From: Alicyclobacillus sp. ALC3
Lineage (GTDB): Bacteria > Bacillota > Bacilli > Alicyclobacillales > Alicyclobacillaceae
DNA length: 64,000 nucleotides
Direction of reading: 5' to 3'
Assembly: GCF_028751195.1 (NCBI RefSeq)
Contig: NZ_CP066784.1
Span: forward strand, 4,092,001-4,156,000
In this document: piece by piece, positions 15,266 through 22,819 of the stretch
How the letters are laid out: every line of letters starts with the position of its first letter
Numbering within the stretch: the first letter of the stretch is position 1
The notes under the pieces: generated by a model
Seen by the model: only the letters and a program-made list of their open reading frames with translations
Database searches by the model: none
What the model was told of the DNA's origin: nothing
Translations under genes and position numbers: made by a program

Positions 15266-15682
15266 TCAGGCCTCCACAGTGGCTGTTATGAGTAGATCAA
15301 CCGAAGCCGATTCCTGGCCAACCTTGACATCGAATCGGTACGTGCCGATAAGTTCGACTGGGAATCCTACCATATCAATGTGGGTCATGCTTGGGATTGC
15401 ACCGTGCACTGTTTTTCCTTCGAACTTCTCTACATTGTCAAGTCTTGTGTGACCCATTGGTGTGCCATTAGGACTTACGACCTCAATACTGATGGGCGAC
15501 AGATCTCTGGCATCGTATGCAATACAGCCGACTAAGAGGGAAAGGTTGATTAAAGTTGGCACTCCCTCTTGAGGGGTACGCGTCAAAATTATGCAATTTG
15601 GGTGTAACCCATGTAAATGAATATGACCGTTTTCTTCTTTGCTTATTGCTTCAGCAATTGTCAGCGTCTTTATTACAGACAC
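15266..15682 (-). CDS. DUF6941-like prophage accessory protein
   Basis: This is a 138-residue protein starting at GTG 15682 with AGGAGG upstream. It is beta-rich, with a late segment GTYRFDVKVGQESASVDLLI and an earlier LSPISIEVVSPNGTPMG that look like the immunoglobulin-like beta sandwich of small DUF6941-type proteins. The family name is tentative. It is the first gene of a two-gene unit with the coiled-coil membrane protein that starts one base after its stop. Expressed from the lysogeny side of the prophage, it is a candidate lysogenic-conversion pair. Confidence 0.7.
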   Translation of the reverse strand: MSVIKTLTIAEAISKEENGHIHLHGLHPNCIILTRTPQEGVPTLINLSLLVGCIAYDARDLSPISIEVVSPNGTPMGHTRLDNVEKFEGKTVHGAIPSMTHIDMVGFPVELIGTYRFDVKVGQESASVDLLITATVEA

Positions 15683-15790
15683 ACCGAAACCTCCTGAATG
15701 TGAGCTGGGATCATGTCATACACACTGAATCGAAACTATAGTTTTAAACTCCCGTCAGTTACTACCGACCGTGCTGGCAATGGCGAATCT

Positions 15791-16003
15791 TCAACAATGT
15801 TCCACCAGCTCGTACCCCGAGTACTCATGCTGGTACCGGTTCATCGCGTCGAACCGTGCCACGAACGCGAGCCATCCTCCGTGGTCCAGCATTCGGCCGA
15901 CTCCCTTATGCTTGGTTTCCTGTTTGCGAGTGACGTGTCTACAAGACTCCGTGGCATGCACAATGTATCGTCTGGTCGGGTGGTCAATGTTGACCCACAC
16001 CAT
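15791..16003 (-). CDS. Small prophage protein, function unknown (70 aa)
   Basis: ATG 16003 follows GAAGGAGG on the minus strand. The product starts MVWVNIDHPTRRYIVHATE, carries basic residues and a few His/Cys in the middle (SCRHVTRKQETKHKGVG), and ends with an aromatic/charged tail. The beta-strand opening and compact size suggest a small alpha/beta fold. No family is recognised. It lies about 110 bp upstream of the DUF6941-like gene on the same strand. Confidence 0.7.
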   Translation of the reverse strand: MVWVNIDHPTRRYIVHATESCRHVTRKQETKHKGVGRMLDHGGWLAFVARFDAMNRYQHEYSGYELVEHC

Positions 16004-16216
16004 AGGTTGTCCTCCTTCGCGCGTAACGGTAGGCTTCGTTAATGCACGAACGGAACAATTTGTACGTGCTCAAAATACAATTCTTCACATGTATTGTTTT
16101 TCCTTCTCAAATTCAGCCAGTAATGGGACGCGTTTCGAGAAATTACGACATGCGGATGGGGGCAATTGTCGGAAGATGGGGAGAGGGCATGGTGGACTAA
16201 TCCTGTTATGGCGTGG

Positions 16217-16678
16217 TTACTTCTGCGTCTTAACGAGCTCATCGTGCCATTTCTTCACTGCGCGCAACCTCTGGGAGGTCTCGGCGCGCATGTGCTTCGG
16301 CGCAACCGTAACAGCTTCGCGCATAGCCAGAAGAGCGCGCTGCGCGACGATTACTCGGTCTCTAGCGGTCGAGAGGTTTGGAATGCGATCCATGCACATT
16401 TTCGCATATGCGATGAGGCGTTTCGTCTCGTCTTCGTCTGGTCGTTTTTTCGATACAGAAGCTGACCATGCGGGGCGCGTCGTTTGGGAGTAGCGTGCCT
16501 GTGAAGTAGCGCGTCGTCTGCGAGGACGCCTCCGTAACCACCAAGGCAACACGTGCAATCTGCGTCGTCCGGATATGACTTCAAAGAACTTCACGATGTC
16601 TGCGATAGCCTTGAAGAACCAGTAAATCATGCGGAATGGTAGCGTGAATAATCCGACCAAGCATCCCATCACGCTCAT
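16217..16678 (-). CDS. Membrane-anchored basic protein of the lysogeny operon
   Basis: This is a 153-residue protein. The N-terminus is hydrophobic/aromatic (MSVMGCLVGLFTLPF, MIYWFFKAIADIVKFF), followed by a strongly basic patch (WWLRRRPRRRR) and a helical charged C-terminal half. ATG 16678 lies almost on top of GGGGAAGGA, so ATG 16669, with normal spacing, may be the true start. It follows the repressor gene with 17 bp between and is probably cotranscribed, which is where superinfection-exclusion membrane proteins are often found. That role is inference and no homologue is recognised. Confidence 0.7.
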   Translation of the reverse strand: MSVMGCLVGLFTLPFRMIYWFFKAIADIVKFFEVISGRRRLHVLPWWLRRRPRRRRATSQARYSQTTRPAWSASVSKKRPDEDETKRLIAYAKMCMDRIPNLSTARDRVIVAQRALLAMREAVTVAPKHMRAETSQRLRAVKKWHDELVKTQK

Positions 16679-16695
16679 TCCTTCCCCGCGTCTGG

Positions 16696-17097
16696 CTACT
16701 CGCCCTGCTTCTGCCCTGGCTTACGCCCACGTTCCCGTTCCCAAACTAGGCGCAACGTCTCCATCATGTGCTTCTTCGCGTCTTCAGGCGATTTGTCGAA
16801 GTCGTAGAAGAAGCTGCCCTCCAGGTTGTCTTCAACCCATTTGAGGAACTCGGCCTCCTGCGGGGAGACGTCGCGGTCGTCCACTAGAGCGGGGTCCTCA
16901 GTCTCACCAATGAGAAAAGCGGCGCTGACACCCAATTTTTCAGCGCAAACCTGTACAAAGCTGATTTTTGGCTCACGTTCTCCGGTTTCGTAGTTCTGGA
17001 GTGCACGCTCGGATATTCCCACTACACCGGCAAAATCAGCTTGATTTATGCCCTTTTCTCGTCGGGTAGCACGTAGGCGTTCTCCGAAAGTCGGCAT
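16696..17097 (-). CDS. XRE-family prophage repressor (CI-like)
   Basis: This is a 133-residue protein starting at ATG 17097 with GGAGG upstream. The N-terminal HTH is clear: FGERLRATRREKGINQADFAG, ISERALQNYETGEREP, then a linker and an acidic helical C-terminal part (FLKWVEDNLEGSFFYDF, HMMETLRLVWERE) that probably dimerises. It lacks an S24 peptidase domain, so induction must come from another protein, and the ImmA-like peptidase 2 kb away is the likely agent. It is divergent from the rightward early operon and shares the operator region with it. Confidence 0.9.
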   Translation of the reverse strand: MPTFGERLRATRREKGINQADFAGVVGISERALQNYETGEREPKISFVQVCAEKLGVSAAFLIGETEDPALVDDRDVSPQEAEFLKWVEDNLEGSFFYDFDKSPEDAKKHMMETLRLVWERERGRKPGQKQGE

Positions 17098-17119
17098 GAG
17101 AAAGTTTCCTCCAAAACGC

Positions 17120-17171
17120 TTGACCGGAACAAACGTGCGTTGTATAGTGTGACCACAAGCACAAATGTGCT
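17120..17171 (+). promoter_or_regulatory. Rightward early promoter and operator region
   Basis: TTGACC (17120-17125), a 17-bp spacer and TATAGT (17143-17148) form a good sigma-A promoter directed at the early genes. Downstream, AGCACAAATGTGCT (17158-17171) is a perfect inverted repeat and a likely repressor operator. Within the spacer, GAACAAACGTGC resembles a degenerate LexA half-site pair, but it misses consensus positions. The leftward repressor promoter must overlap, though no good hexamers are visible. Confidence 0.7.
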
Positions 17172-17189
17172 GGTTAAGCAAAGGTGGTG

Positions 17190-17357
17190 ATGAACATAGA
17201 CACGCAAACCCAGCAGATCTACGACCGAGCCCAACGCACGCGAGAACTCATCGAGTTCGCCCGAGAGAAGGGGTGGGATGACGAAACCTTTCTCGACGTG
17301 CTACAGAGCGTTGCGCACCCGCTGGACTGGGAACTCAATCAGAGACGGGAGATCTGA
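17190..17357 (+). CDS. First early prophage gene, 55-aa helical protein
   Basis: ATG 17190 follows AAAGGTGGTG. The product is acidic and helical (MNIDTQTQQIYDRAQRTREL, FAREKGWDDETFLDVLQSV), ending HPLDWELNQRREI. It is the first gene after the rightward promoter, where Cro-like or anti-repressor proteins are often found, but no HTH is visible. Its 3' end overlaps the convergent zinc-ribbon gene by 23 bp. Function is unknown. Confidence 0.7.
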   Translation: MNIDTQTQQIYDRAQRTRELIEFAREKGWDDETFLDVLQSVAHPLDWELNQRREI

Positions 17358-17619
17358 GCCAGGCGTCCTTTACTGGGTCCGTAGCCGTGACAATCCAGCC
17401 CTGATTTTCAATGGCAGCAATCTGGTTGTTCAACTGAGTCCAACCATTTTGGCACCACAAGCTCGCAAAGTGGGCCACGTTCTTGCAGTTGGGACATTGA
17501 ACGGTAGTCGCTTGATTTTGTTTGTTCCTGACGTGGTCAGGTGGTGTTAAGGAGTCGGGCGAAATGAAGAATGAGTTTCCACACTTGCAGGTCAGGTACA
17601 ACTTATCGATGGCTGGCAT
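17335..17619 (-). CDS. Zinc-ribbon protein on the opposite strand (94 aa)
   Basis: The minus-strand ATG at 17619 has GGAGAGG upstream. The product begins MPAIDKLYLTCKCGNSFFIS and has CxC...CPNC spacing (Cys12, Cys14, then QCPNCKNVAHFASLWC), typical of a treble-clef or zinc-ribbon fold, followed by a helix and a TATDPVKDAWL tail. It runs against the early transcript, between two HTH/early genes, and could make an antisense effect on both. Upstream in-frame Met codons lack an RBS. Function is unknown. Confidence 0.65.
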   Translation of the reverse strand: MPAIDKLYLTCKCGNSFFISPDSLTPPDHVRNKQNQATTVQCPNCKNVAHFASLWCQNGWTQLNNQIAAIENQGWIVTATDPVKDAWLRSPVSD

Positions 17620-17650
17620 GCACGCATCCTCTCCTGGATGAAAGGTGGTG

Positions 17651-17875
17651 ATGAAGTTGACACAGTTCGGAGCCCAGCTTCGCAGCGTTCGGAAGGGCAA
17701 AGGTTTCACCCAACAGCAAGTCGCCGACCATCTCGGGATTAGCGTTCGAGCGTACCAGCACTACGAGACCGGATCGCGCACTCCTAACATCGAGAAAGCA
17801 TCGAAACTGGCTAGATTCCTCGACGTATCTTTGGACGAACTATCTGTTCGTGATTGTAGCACAGAGTCGGCGTAA
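17651..17875 (+). CDS. XRE-family HTH protein (Cro-like)
   Basis: This is a 74-residue protein, essentially a single HTH: FGAQLRSVRKGKGFTQQQVA, DHLGISVRAYQHYETGSRTP, NIEKASKLARFLDVSLDELS. ATG 17651 follows AAAGGTGGTG, the same leader sequence found before the gene at 17190. Size and position downstream of the rightward promoter fit a Cro-type regulator opposing the XRE repressor. Confidence 0.88.
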   Translation: MKLTQFGAQLRSVRKGKGFTQQQVADHLGISVRAYQHYETGSRTPNIEKASKLARFLDVSLDELSVRDCSTESA

Positions 17876-17932
17876 AAAGTGCAGGCAGAACAAGTGATTG
17901 CCACATATCCTGCACCAGGGAGGTGAGGCCCG

Positions 17933-18094
17933 GTGGCCAAGCAAACGCCGAAGTTCACTGTCCATGAAGCAAACAAACCACCAGCGGACATCAGTGAGCG
18001 CATCAGCAACTGGATGCTGGAGGTTGCGCGCAGGGCCGCGAAAGATGGCAGGCCGCTCCCGTGCGACAAACGTCAAGATGCAGCCAACTCGTAA
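17933..18094 (+). CDS. Small early prophage protein (53 aa)
   Basis: GTG 17933 follows GGGAGGTGAG. The product starts MAKQTPKFTVHEANKPPADI and continues with a helix ISNWMLEVARRAAKDG, ending in a short polar tail with Cys (PLPCDKRQ). It is basic and partly helical. It lies between the Cro-like gene and the next XRE gene. No family is recognised. Confidence 0.6.
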   Translation: MAKQTPKFTVHEANKPPADISERISNWMLEVARRAAKDGRPLPCDKRQDAANS

Positions 18095-18213
18095 GACCAT
18101 GACGGATGCTCCTGCGGGGCGTCCGGCGCGAATACCGGACAAGCTATGAATCTATCGTATTGGTCCGGAGCGGTTCCTTTTCAACGAAATAGGACTGAAA
18201 GGGGGTGAGGAAG

Positions 18214-18723
18214 TTGGGAGTAGGACAAGCCCTGAAAATCAGTCGAAAGGCGCTTGGCAGGAGCCAAAGCGAAGTCGGGGTTCCGTACAGCCAGACGATG
18301 GTCGCCAAGATTGAGCACGGTGAACGTGAAATCGCACCTGACATGGCGCCGCGTATCGGACAGGCTCTTGACCATCCGGCGATTTTGCTGGAGTTGGCGC
18401 GGGAACAGTCCGGCGGATGGGGTCCTGCGTGGCTCGACGGCCCGAACGTGGACCTGCACAGAGCGGTAGTTCGCGAAATGTGCCTGAAGGAGTTGTTCGA
18501 ATCCATCGAAGCAGTCCAGCAGTGGAGTACAGCCAGGCCGCCGGCAGCTGAGACCGACGCTGAACGCAAGCGTCGATACGAGCATCTGATGCAAGTGATG
18601 GACAGCATCGTGGCGCTGAGTACATACATCGGCGTCCAGTGCACAGAGTACGGTTTCTCAATGCTGCAAGTGTCGAGAGACCATTACGCAAGACTCAAGG
18701 GAAAGAGATATGTGAGGGGGTGA
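18214..18723 (+). CDS. XRE-type HTH protein of the early operon
   Basis: This is a 169-residue protein from TTG 18214, which has AAAGGGGGTGAGG at good spacing. The in-frame GTG at 18205 lies inside that RBS. The N-terminal HTH reads LKISRKALGRSQSEV, YSQTMVAKIEHGEREIAPDMA. The C-terminal half has a helical hairpin with AAETDAERKRRYEHLMQVMD. Phage early operons often carry such second HTH proteins as late or antirepressor regulators. The target is unknown. Confidence 0.8.
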   Translation: MGVGQALKISRKALGRSQSEVGVPYSQTMVAKIEHGEREIAPDMAPRIGQALDHPAILLELAREQSGGWGPAWLDGPNVDLHRAVVREMCLKELFESIEAVQQWSTARPPAAETDAERKRRYEHLMQVMDSIVALSTYIGVQCTEYGFSMLQVSRDHYARLKGKRYVRG

Positions 18724-18728
18724 GTGAG

Positions 18729-19073
18729 TTGGCGATTCCGTCATTTGAAGAAATGTTGCGCGAGGCTGCGAGGACGCTGGAAGAGATTCAGGCCCATAAA
18801 CAAAACGGACGCCCCGTTGCGAGCGAGGCGACCGAACAAACAAAAACATCAACTGGGGCCAGTGTAACGCAACTGGACGAGGGTGACAACCGCGTGTCGT
18901 GTCACCAGTGCGGTGAGTCGTTCGCTGAAGAAGAGACCGAGGAACGGCACGTGTGGAACGGACTCGACATCGAACTGTGGGACCTGTGTCTCCCTTGCGC
19001 AGACGAGTACGACGCCATGGTTGAGTACGAATCTGCGATGCAGTCACGTGGCATCGAGGCGGTATGGCGGTGA
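18729..19073 (+). CDS. Early prophage protein with a CxxC...CxxC zinc-binding region
   Basis: This is a 114-residue protein from TTG 18729 behind GAGGGGGTGAG. An N-terminal helix (FEEMLREAARTLEEIQAHK) and a polar linker precede CHQCGESF...DLCLPCADEY, two Cys pairs about 35 residues apart that probably bind zinc. It ends MQSRGIEAVWR and overlaps the next start by 10 bases. No function is recognised. Confidence 0.75.
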   Translation: MAIPSFEEMLREAARTLEEIQAHKQNGRPVASEATEQTKTSTGASVTQLDEGDNRVSCHQCGESFAEEETEERHVWNGLDIELWDLCLPCADEYDAMVEYESAMQSRGIEAVWR

Positions 19074-19246
19074 ATGTGCGCGACTTTACGGATCTCGTGC
19101 AGCTGATGCTCAGCCGCGCTGACAAAGCGATTGAAGCAGGTGACGCAGAGGCGGCACACGAGGCCATTGAACACGCGCGGGTGCAGTTGAAACACACCGT
19201 GCGCGAACTGGAGCGGGAAGGAGCGATTAGACATGACGCTGTCTGA
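19064..19246 (+). CDS. Small helical early protein (60 aa)
   Basis: The ATG at 19064 overlaps the preceding gene. The sequence is helical with a heptad-like pattern (LMLSRADKAIEAGDAEAAHE, ARVQLKHTVRELERE). It sits in a string of overlapping small genes leading into the SbcC-like gene, so it is probably translationally coupled. Function is unknown. Confidence 0.65.
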   Translation: MAVNVRDFTDLVQLMLSRADKAIEAGDAEAAHEAIEHARVQLKHTVRELEREGAIRHDAV

Positions 19247-19460
19247 ACGGTTGACCGAGATTGCAGAAGAGTTGGAGGGACCCGGGCTGGCCGAATCGGC
19301 CGTTGTGGCTCGATACATCCGCGACGAGCTGATTCCGCTGGCCGAGGACGAGGACACCGAGATTGACGTTCCCGGCGTGATGGAGAGCCTGCAGGAGATT
19401 AACGAGCACATCCAGTGGGTGTGCGGACGATTGGCACACAAGGGGGCGCTGAGCGCATGA
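19233..19460 (+). CDS. Small acidic early protein (75 aa)
   Basis: ATG 19233 lies inside the end of the previous gene, after GGGAAGGAG. The product is acidic and helical (MTLSERLTEIAEELEG, YIRDELIPLAEDEDTEID, VMESLQEINEHIQWV). It overlaps the SbcC-like gene start by 4 bases (ATGA), implying coupled expression with it. It may be an accessory to the recombination module. No family is recognised. Confidence 0.7.
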   Translation: MTLSERLTEIAEELEGPGLAESAVVARYIRDELIPLAEDEDTEIDVPGVMESLQEINEHIQWVCGRLAHKGALSA

Positions 19461-21016
19461 GAATCAAGTCCGTGACCATGCAAGGGTTTAAGTGTTTTGA
19501 CCATCAGAGCTACTCATTCGCGGACCGTGTGCACATTGCGGCCGAGAACTTTAAAGGCAAGACGTCGATCGCAGAGACGGTATCGGTTGCACTGTTCGGC
19601 GTGACGCTGTCCGGCAGCCCGTTCACGGACCACCTCATCAAGCGAGGTGAGAAGCAGTACGAAGTGTCGACTGTCGTTGAAATCAACGGTGGAGAGCACG
19701 AGATCGTCCGCGTCAAAGGCGCACGCAAATCAGAGGTGTACCTCGACGGCGCAAAGGTGAGCCAGGTCGAGATTGACCGACTGCTGCCGACGAAGGAACA
19801 GTTCCTGACCGTGTTCAACCCCGGTTATTTCACATCCCTGGCCGAGAAAGACGCGCGGGAACTTCTCATGTCCCTGATCAAGCCGCCGAAGCGTGAGGAT
19901 GTGCTCGCGCAACTGACGGAACCTGAACAGAAACTGCTGGAGCATGAGCCCATGCGTGACCCGGACGGGCGTGCCAAGGAACTTCGTGCTGAGATTAAGG
20001 ATAACGAGGCCGACATCCAGCGCACCGAAGGCAAGATGGAGGCGCTCCAGGAACGCATCAACCGACCACTGCCTGAGTCGATGGAGTTCAGCGTGGCCCA
20101 GCACGAAGAGCTTGAGAAGCTGCGCAAGCAACTTGATACACTTCGCGACGGCTCTGCCGTTGAACTGCGCGAGCTCGAGAGTCAGCAGCGGATGCTTCGG
20201 ACGCAGTACCAGACGCTCAAGTCTCAGTTGTCTCTCACACCAGCAGAGCCAGACCTTGACGCACCTTGTCCGACATGTGGACAGGCTCTCGACGATAAGC
20301 ACCGAGCGCGTGTGGTTGAGGAGCACGAGAAGCGTGTGCTGGCCGTTGAGGCCGCCAATCAAGAACTTACCAAGCGCATGAAGGAGCTCATCGAAGAGGG
20401 CAACGACATCAAAGTTCGCATTGAGAAACTTGCGACGCACGTCCCTGACGAAAGTGCGGTGCAGGAACTGCAGGCGCAGATCCGAGCACTCGAGTCCAAG
20501 AAGTCGGAAGCCGAAGCGCAGAGCGCCTACGTCAACCGTCTTCGGATGGAAATCTCCGACGACAAACAGGCGCTAACGAAGGCCCAGGAAGCTATCAGGC
20601 GTATGCGCACCGAGCAAGGGACCATGACTGCGACCGTGGCCGCTATCAACGCGTACCGGGCGAAGCTCGCAGAAATGCAGGTTGCGCAACTCAGCACGCA
20701 TCTTGACCGGGTCAGCATCCAACTGTTCGACCTGGTGAAGTCCACCGGAGAACTGAAGGCATGCTTCCACGTGCTCTACGATGGAAAACCATTCAAGAGC
20801 CTAAGCCGGTCGGAAGGCATCCGCGCGAACCTCGAATTCTCGACGCTGTTCAACCGTGTGCTCGGCTTCGACGTTCCGGTCTACATCGACAACATCGAGT
20901 CTGTCACGCACTACAAGGCGCCAGATGCGACACAGATTTTCGAGGCGCGTGTGGTGCAGGGGGCAGAACTGACGGTCGTGTCTGAGTCTGAAGAGAAGGG
21001 GCGTGTGGCCTCGTGA
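19457..21016 (+). CDS. SbcC/Rad50-like ATPase with zinc hook (phage recombination)
   Basis: This is a 519-residue protein. The N-terminus MRIKSVTMQGFKCFDHQSYSF is typical of SMC/Rad50-type ATPases. The Walker A is degenerate at its first position (AENFKGKTS). Coiled coil surrounds CPTCGQ (about residue 274), a zinc-hook CxxC. The C-terminal region has SRSEGIRANLEFS (signature-like) and VPVYIDNIESV (Walker B-like, with Asp-Asn in place of Asp-Glu). It lies directly before a RecT gene, with which it overlaps, so it probably supplies the end-processing side of single-strand annealing, though no SbcD-like nuclease is adjacent. Confidence 0.85.
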   Translation: MRIKSVTMQGFKCFDHQSYSFADRVHIAAENFKGKTSIAETVSVALFGVTLSGSPFTDHLIKRGEKQYEVSTVVEINGGEHEIVRVKGARKSEVYLDGAKVSQVEIDRLLPTKEQFLTVFNPGYFTSLAEKDARELLMSLIKPPKREDVLAQLTEPEQKLLEHEPMRDPDGRAKELRAEIKDNEADIQRTEGKMEALQERINRPLPESMEFSVAQHEELEKLRKQLDTLRDGSAVELRELESQQRMLRTQYQTLKSQLSLTPAEPDLDAPCPTCGQALDDKHRARVVEEHEKRVLAVEAANQELTKRMKELIEEGNDIKVRIEKLATHVPDESAVQELQAQIRALESKKSEAEAQSAYVNRLRMEISDDKQALTKAQEAIRRMRTEQGTMTATVAAINAYRAKLAEMQVAQLSTHLDRVSIQLFDLVKSTGELKACFHVLYDGKPFKSLSRSEGIRANLEFSTLFNRVLGFDVPVYIDNIESVTHYKAPDATQIFEARVVQGAELTVVSESEEKGRVAS

Positions 21017-21954
21017 GCACAGCAGAGAAAAACCTGACGGTCATCCAGGGTGGAACGGTCCCGACCCTGAACGTCTCAAACGACGAGAAGCTGAAAGCTA
21101 TCAGAAGCACCGTTGCGAAGGACGCGAATGATGCCGAGTTCACGATGCTCATGCACTTAGCGAACACGTATCATCTCGACCCGTTCCTCAAGGAAATCTG
21201 GTTTATCAAGTATGGCACCACGCCGACCATCATGGTCAGCCGCGACGGTCTGCGCAACTACGCACAGCGTCAGGAAGACTTCGAAGGTCTGCTGAGTCAG
21301 GAAGTTCGTAAGGGCGACAAGTTCAGTTATAACCCCATCACCAAGGAGATTCATCACGAGACGGGCGATGGGAGCGGGGAAATCACCAAGGCATATGCCA
21401 TCGTCTACCGCAAAGGCAGGAAGCCGCACATCGAACTCGTGGACTTCCGCGAGTACTTCACGGCACTCAGCGGTAAGAACGGCGTCTGGAAGTCTCACCC
21501 GAGTGCGATGGTGAAAAAAGTCGCCGAGGTTCTGGCGCTCAAGAAGTGCTACACCATCACTGGTCTGTATGCGCCTGAGGAAATGGGCATGCAAGAACCC
21601 GACACGATGCCTGCGCCGGACTTCGACATCCCGAACACGATGGGATCAGCGGTTCCTGATGAGGATTCACACGCGCCCGAGGTGCGACCCGCTGTCGACA
21701 AGCGTGCGTGGAAGAAGGCCATCGACGAACTGTCACTCGCGGCTGAAGCCGCCGGCATAACGGCGAGCGAGCTTCGGCCCATCGGAGCCCGCGTAACCGG
21801 TAAAGAAGTTGTGCAGGCGTGGTCGCTTGACGACATCGCCAACGTGCGCCAGTACATCGAGCAGTACAGCCAGCCTGCAGAACCGGAGGCGTCGCCAAGT
21901 GCTCAACCCACTGAAGCTTTCGACTTACCGTCAGACGAAGACTTGCCGTTCTAA
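21013..21954 (+). CDS. recT: RecT/Bet-family single-strand annealing protein
   Basis: This 313-residue protein starts at GTG 21013, overlapping the previous stop. Core family blocks are ANTYHLDPFLKEIWFIKYG, TPTIMVSRDGLRNYAQRQ, KAYAIVYRKGRKPHIELVDF and HPSAMVKKVAEVLALKKCY. Residues from about 200 form a variable linker ending in an acidic LPSDEDLPF tail, the kind that docks to SSB. Such proteins coat ssDNA and anneal complementary strands during phage replication. The SbcC-like ATPase upstream and RecU downstream complete a recombination set. Confidence 0.93.
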   Translation: MSTAEKNLTVIQGGTVPTLNVSNDEKLKAIRSTVAKDANDAEFTMLMHLANTYHLDPFLKEIWFIKYGTTPTIMVSRDGLRNYAQRQEDFEGLLSQEVRKGDKFSYNPITKEIHHETGDGSGEITKAYAIVYRKGRKPHIELVDFREYFTALSGKNGVWKSHPSAMVKKVAEVLALKKCYTITGLYAPEEMGMQEPDTMPAPDFDIPNTMGSAVPDEDSHAPEVRPAVDKRAWKKAIDELSLAAEAAGITASELRPIGARVTGKEVVQAWSLDDIANVRQYIEQYSQPAEPEASPSAQPTEAFDLPSDEDLPF

Positions 21955-21955
21955 C

Positions 21956-22153
21956 GTGGCACGCATAGACGAGTGGGAGCCCAACAAGGGCTCCCGGAGG
22001 CGTAAGGTGTTGCGGCTGATTGTCTTGGGTCTATGCATCCTAGCGTTTTTTGCAGCCGCAACTGCTTATATCACAATGCCGATACCGCAGATACACATGC
22101 CAACGCACCATCCGCACTCGGTGGGATGGTACATGCAGGGGATGAGTCAGTGA
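21956..22153 (+). CDS. Small single-pass membrane protein (65 aa)
   Basis: GTG 21956 overlaps nothing but follows the recT stop by only 1 bp, implying coupling, and no separate RBS is seen. A basic N-terminus (GSRRRKVLR) leads into one membrane helix (LIVLGLCILAFFAAATAYI), then a Pro/His-rich exterior tail (MPIPQIHMPTHHPHSVGW). It is unusual to see a membrane protein between recombination genes. Function is unknown and moderate doubt remains that it is expressed. Confidence 0.5.
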   Translation: MARIDEWEPNKGSRRRKVLRLIVLGLCILAFFAAATAYITMPIPQIHMPTHHPHSVGWYMQGMSQ

Positions 22154-22278
22154 AGTTCGTGCTTGGTGTGAGCCAGCGCGGCCGCGCATCCTCAGTCTCA
22201 CTTCTTCACTGTACGCAGGACAAGCTGACTATATGCCGCCAAGGTGCGGTCCTTGAGCGTGTTAATCCATTCGTATAG
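22150..22278 (+). CDS. Small basic protein (42 aa)
   Basis: GTG 22150 overlaps the previous stop (GTGA), with GCAGGGGATG upstream. The product has a folded look for its size (MKFVLGVSQRGRASSVSLLH, CTQDKLTICRQGAV), with two Cys. It is accepted mainly because of the coupling and composition. No family. Confidence 0.45.
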   Translation: MKFVLGVSQRGRASSVSLLHCTQDKLTICRQGAVLERVNPFV

Positions 22279-22289
22279 GGGGACGGACG

Positions 22290-22802
22290 ATGCCGGGAGT
22301 TGATTTTGAAGAAGCGCCGGCAGTGCGCGACGTTGCTGTCGACCTCATGAACAAGCACCATCCGCATTTGGTCGACGCGAAGGACCTCATCGGATTCTAC
22401 TTTCGCTATGGGAGTTCCGACTGGGCTGGAAAGGCAAAGAAGTGCACTGCATTTGAACGCCACATGACCGGGAAGCAGCTGTTCGTGTTCGTCAACGCAG
22501 AAGCATGGCAGGCGCTCAAACATGACCAACGAGCGGCCCTGGTAGACCACGAGCTCTGCCACTTCAGTCGCAAGTCCGAGCGCCATTACGATGACGAGCA
22601 GCAGAGGTGGGCAGATGCATGGGCGCCAGCGGACGACGCTGACAGTTGGGGCTTACGTGAGCACGACGTCGAGGAGTTCAGTGATGTCATCAAACGCCAC
22701 GGCCTGTGGGAGCAGGGCATCGAGCAGTTCGCGCAAGCCGTGAGGAACGCCTCGTACCAAGCAGATTTGTTTGAGGACTATCCAGCGAAGTCAGTCGGCT
22801 GA
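22290..22802 (+). CDS. Putative phage metallopeptidase (HExxH)
   Basis: This 170-residue protein belongs to a widespread phage family of predicted zinc peptidases. Visible features are an early segment AVRDVAVDLMNKHHPHL, VFVNAEAWQALKHDQRAALV and then VDHELCHF, an HExxH zinc motif (His-Glu-Leu-Cys-His) in a helix, followed by WGLREHDVEEFSDV, where Glu/His may give the third ligand. ATG 22290 has GGGGGACGG upstream. The substrate is unknown. It lies between the recombination and replication genes. Confidence 0.8.
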   Translation: MPGVDFEEAPAVRDVAVDLMNKHHPHLVDAKDLIGFYFRYGSSDWAGKAKKCTAFERHMTGKQLFVFVNAEAWQALKHDQRAALVDHELCHFSRKSERHYDDEQQRWADAWAPADDADSWGLREHDVEEFSDVIKRHGLWEQGIEQFAQAVRNASYQADLFEDYPAKSVG

Positions 22803-22819
22803 CGAGGGGGGTGTGATTG

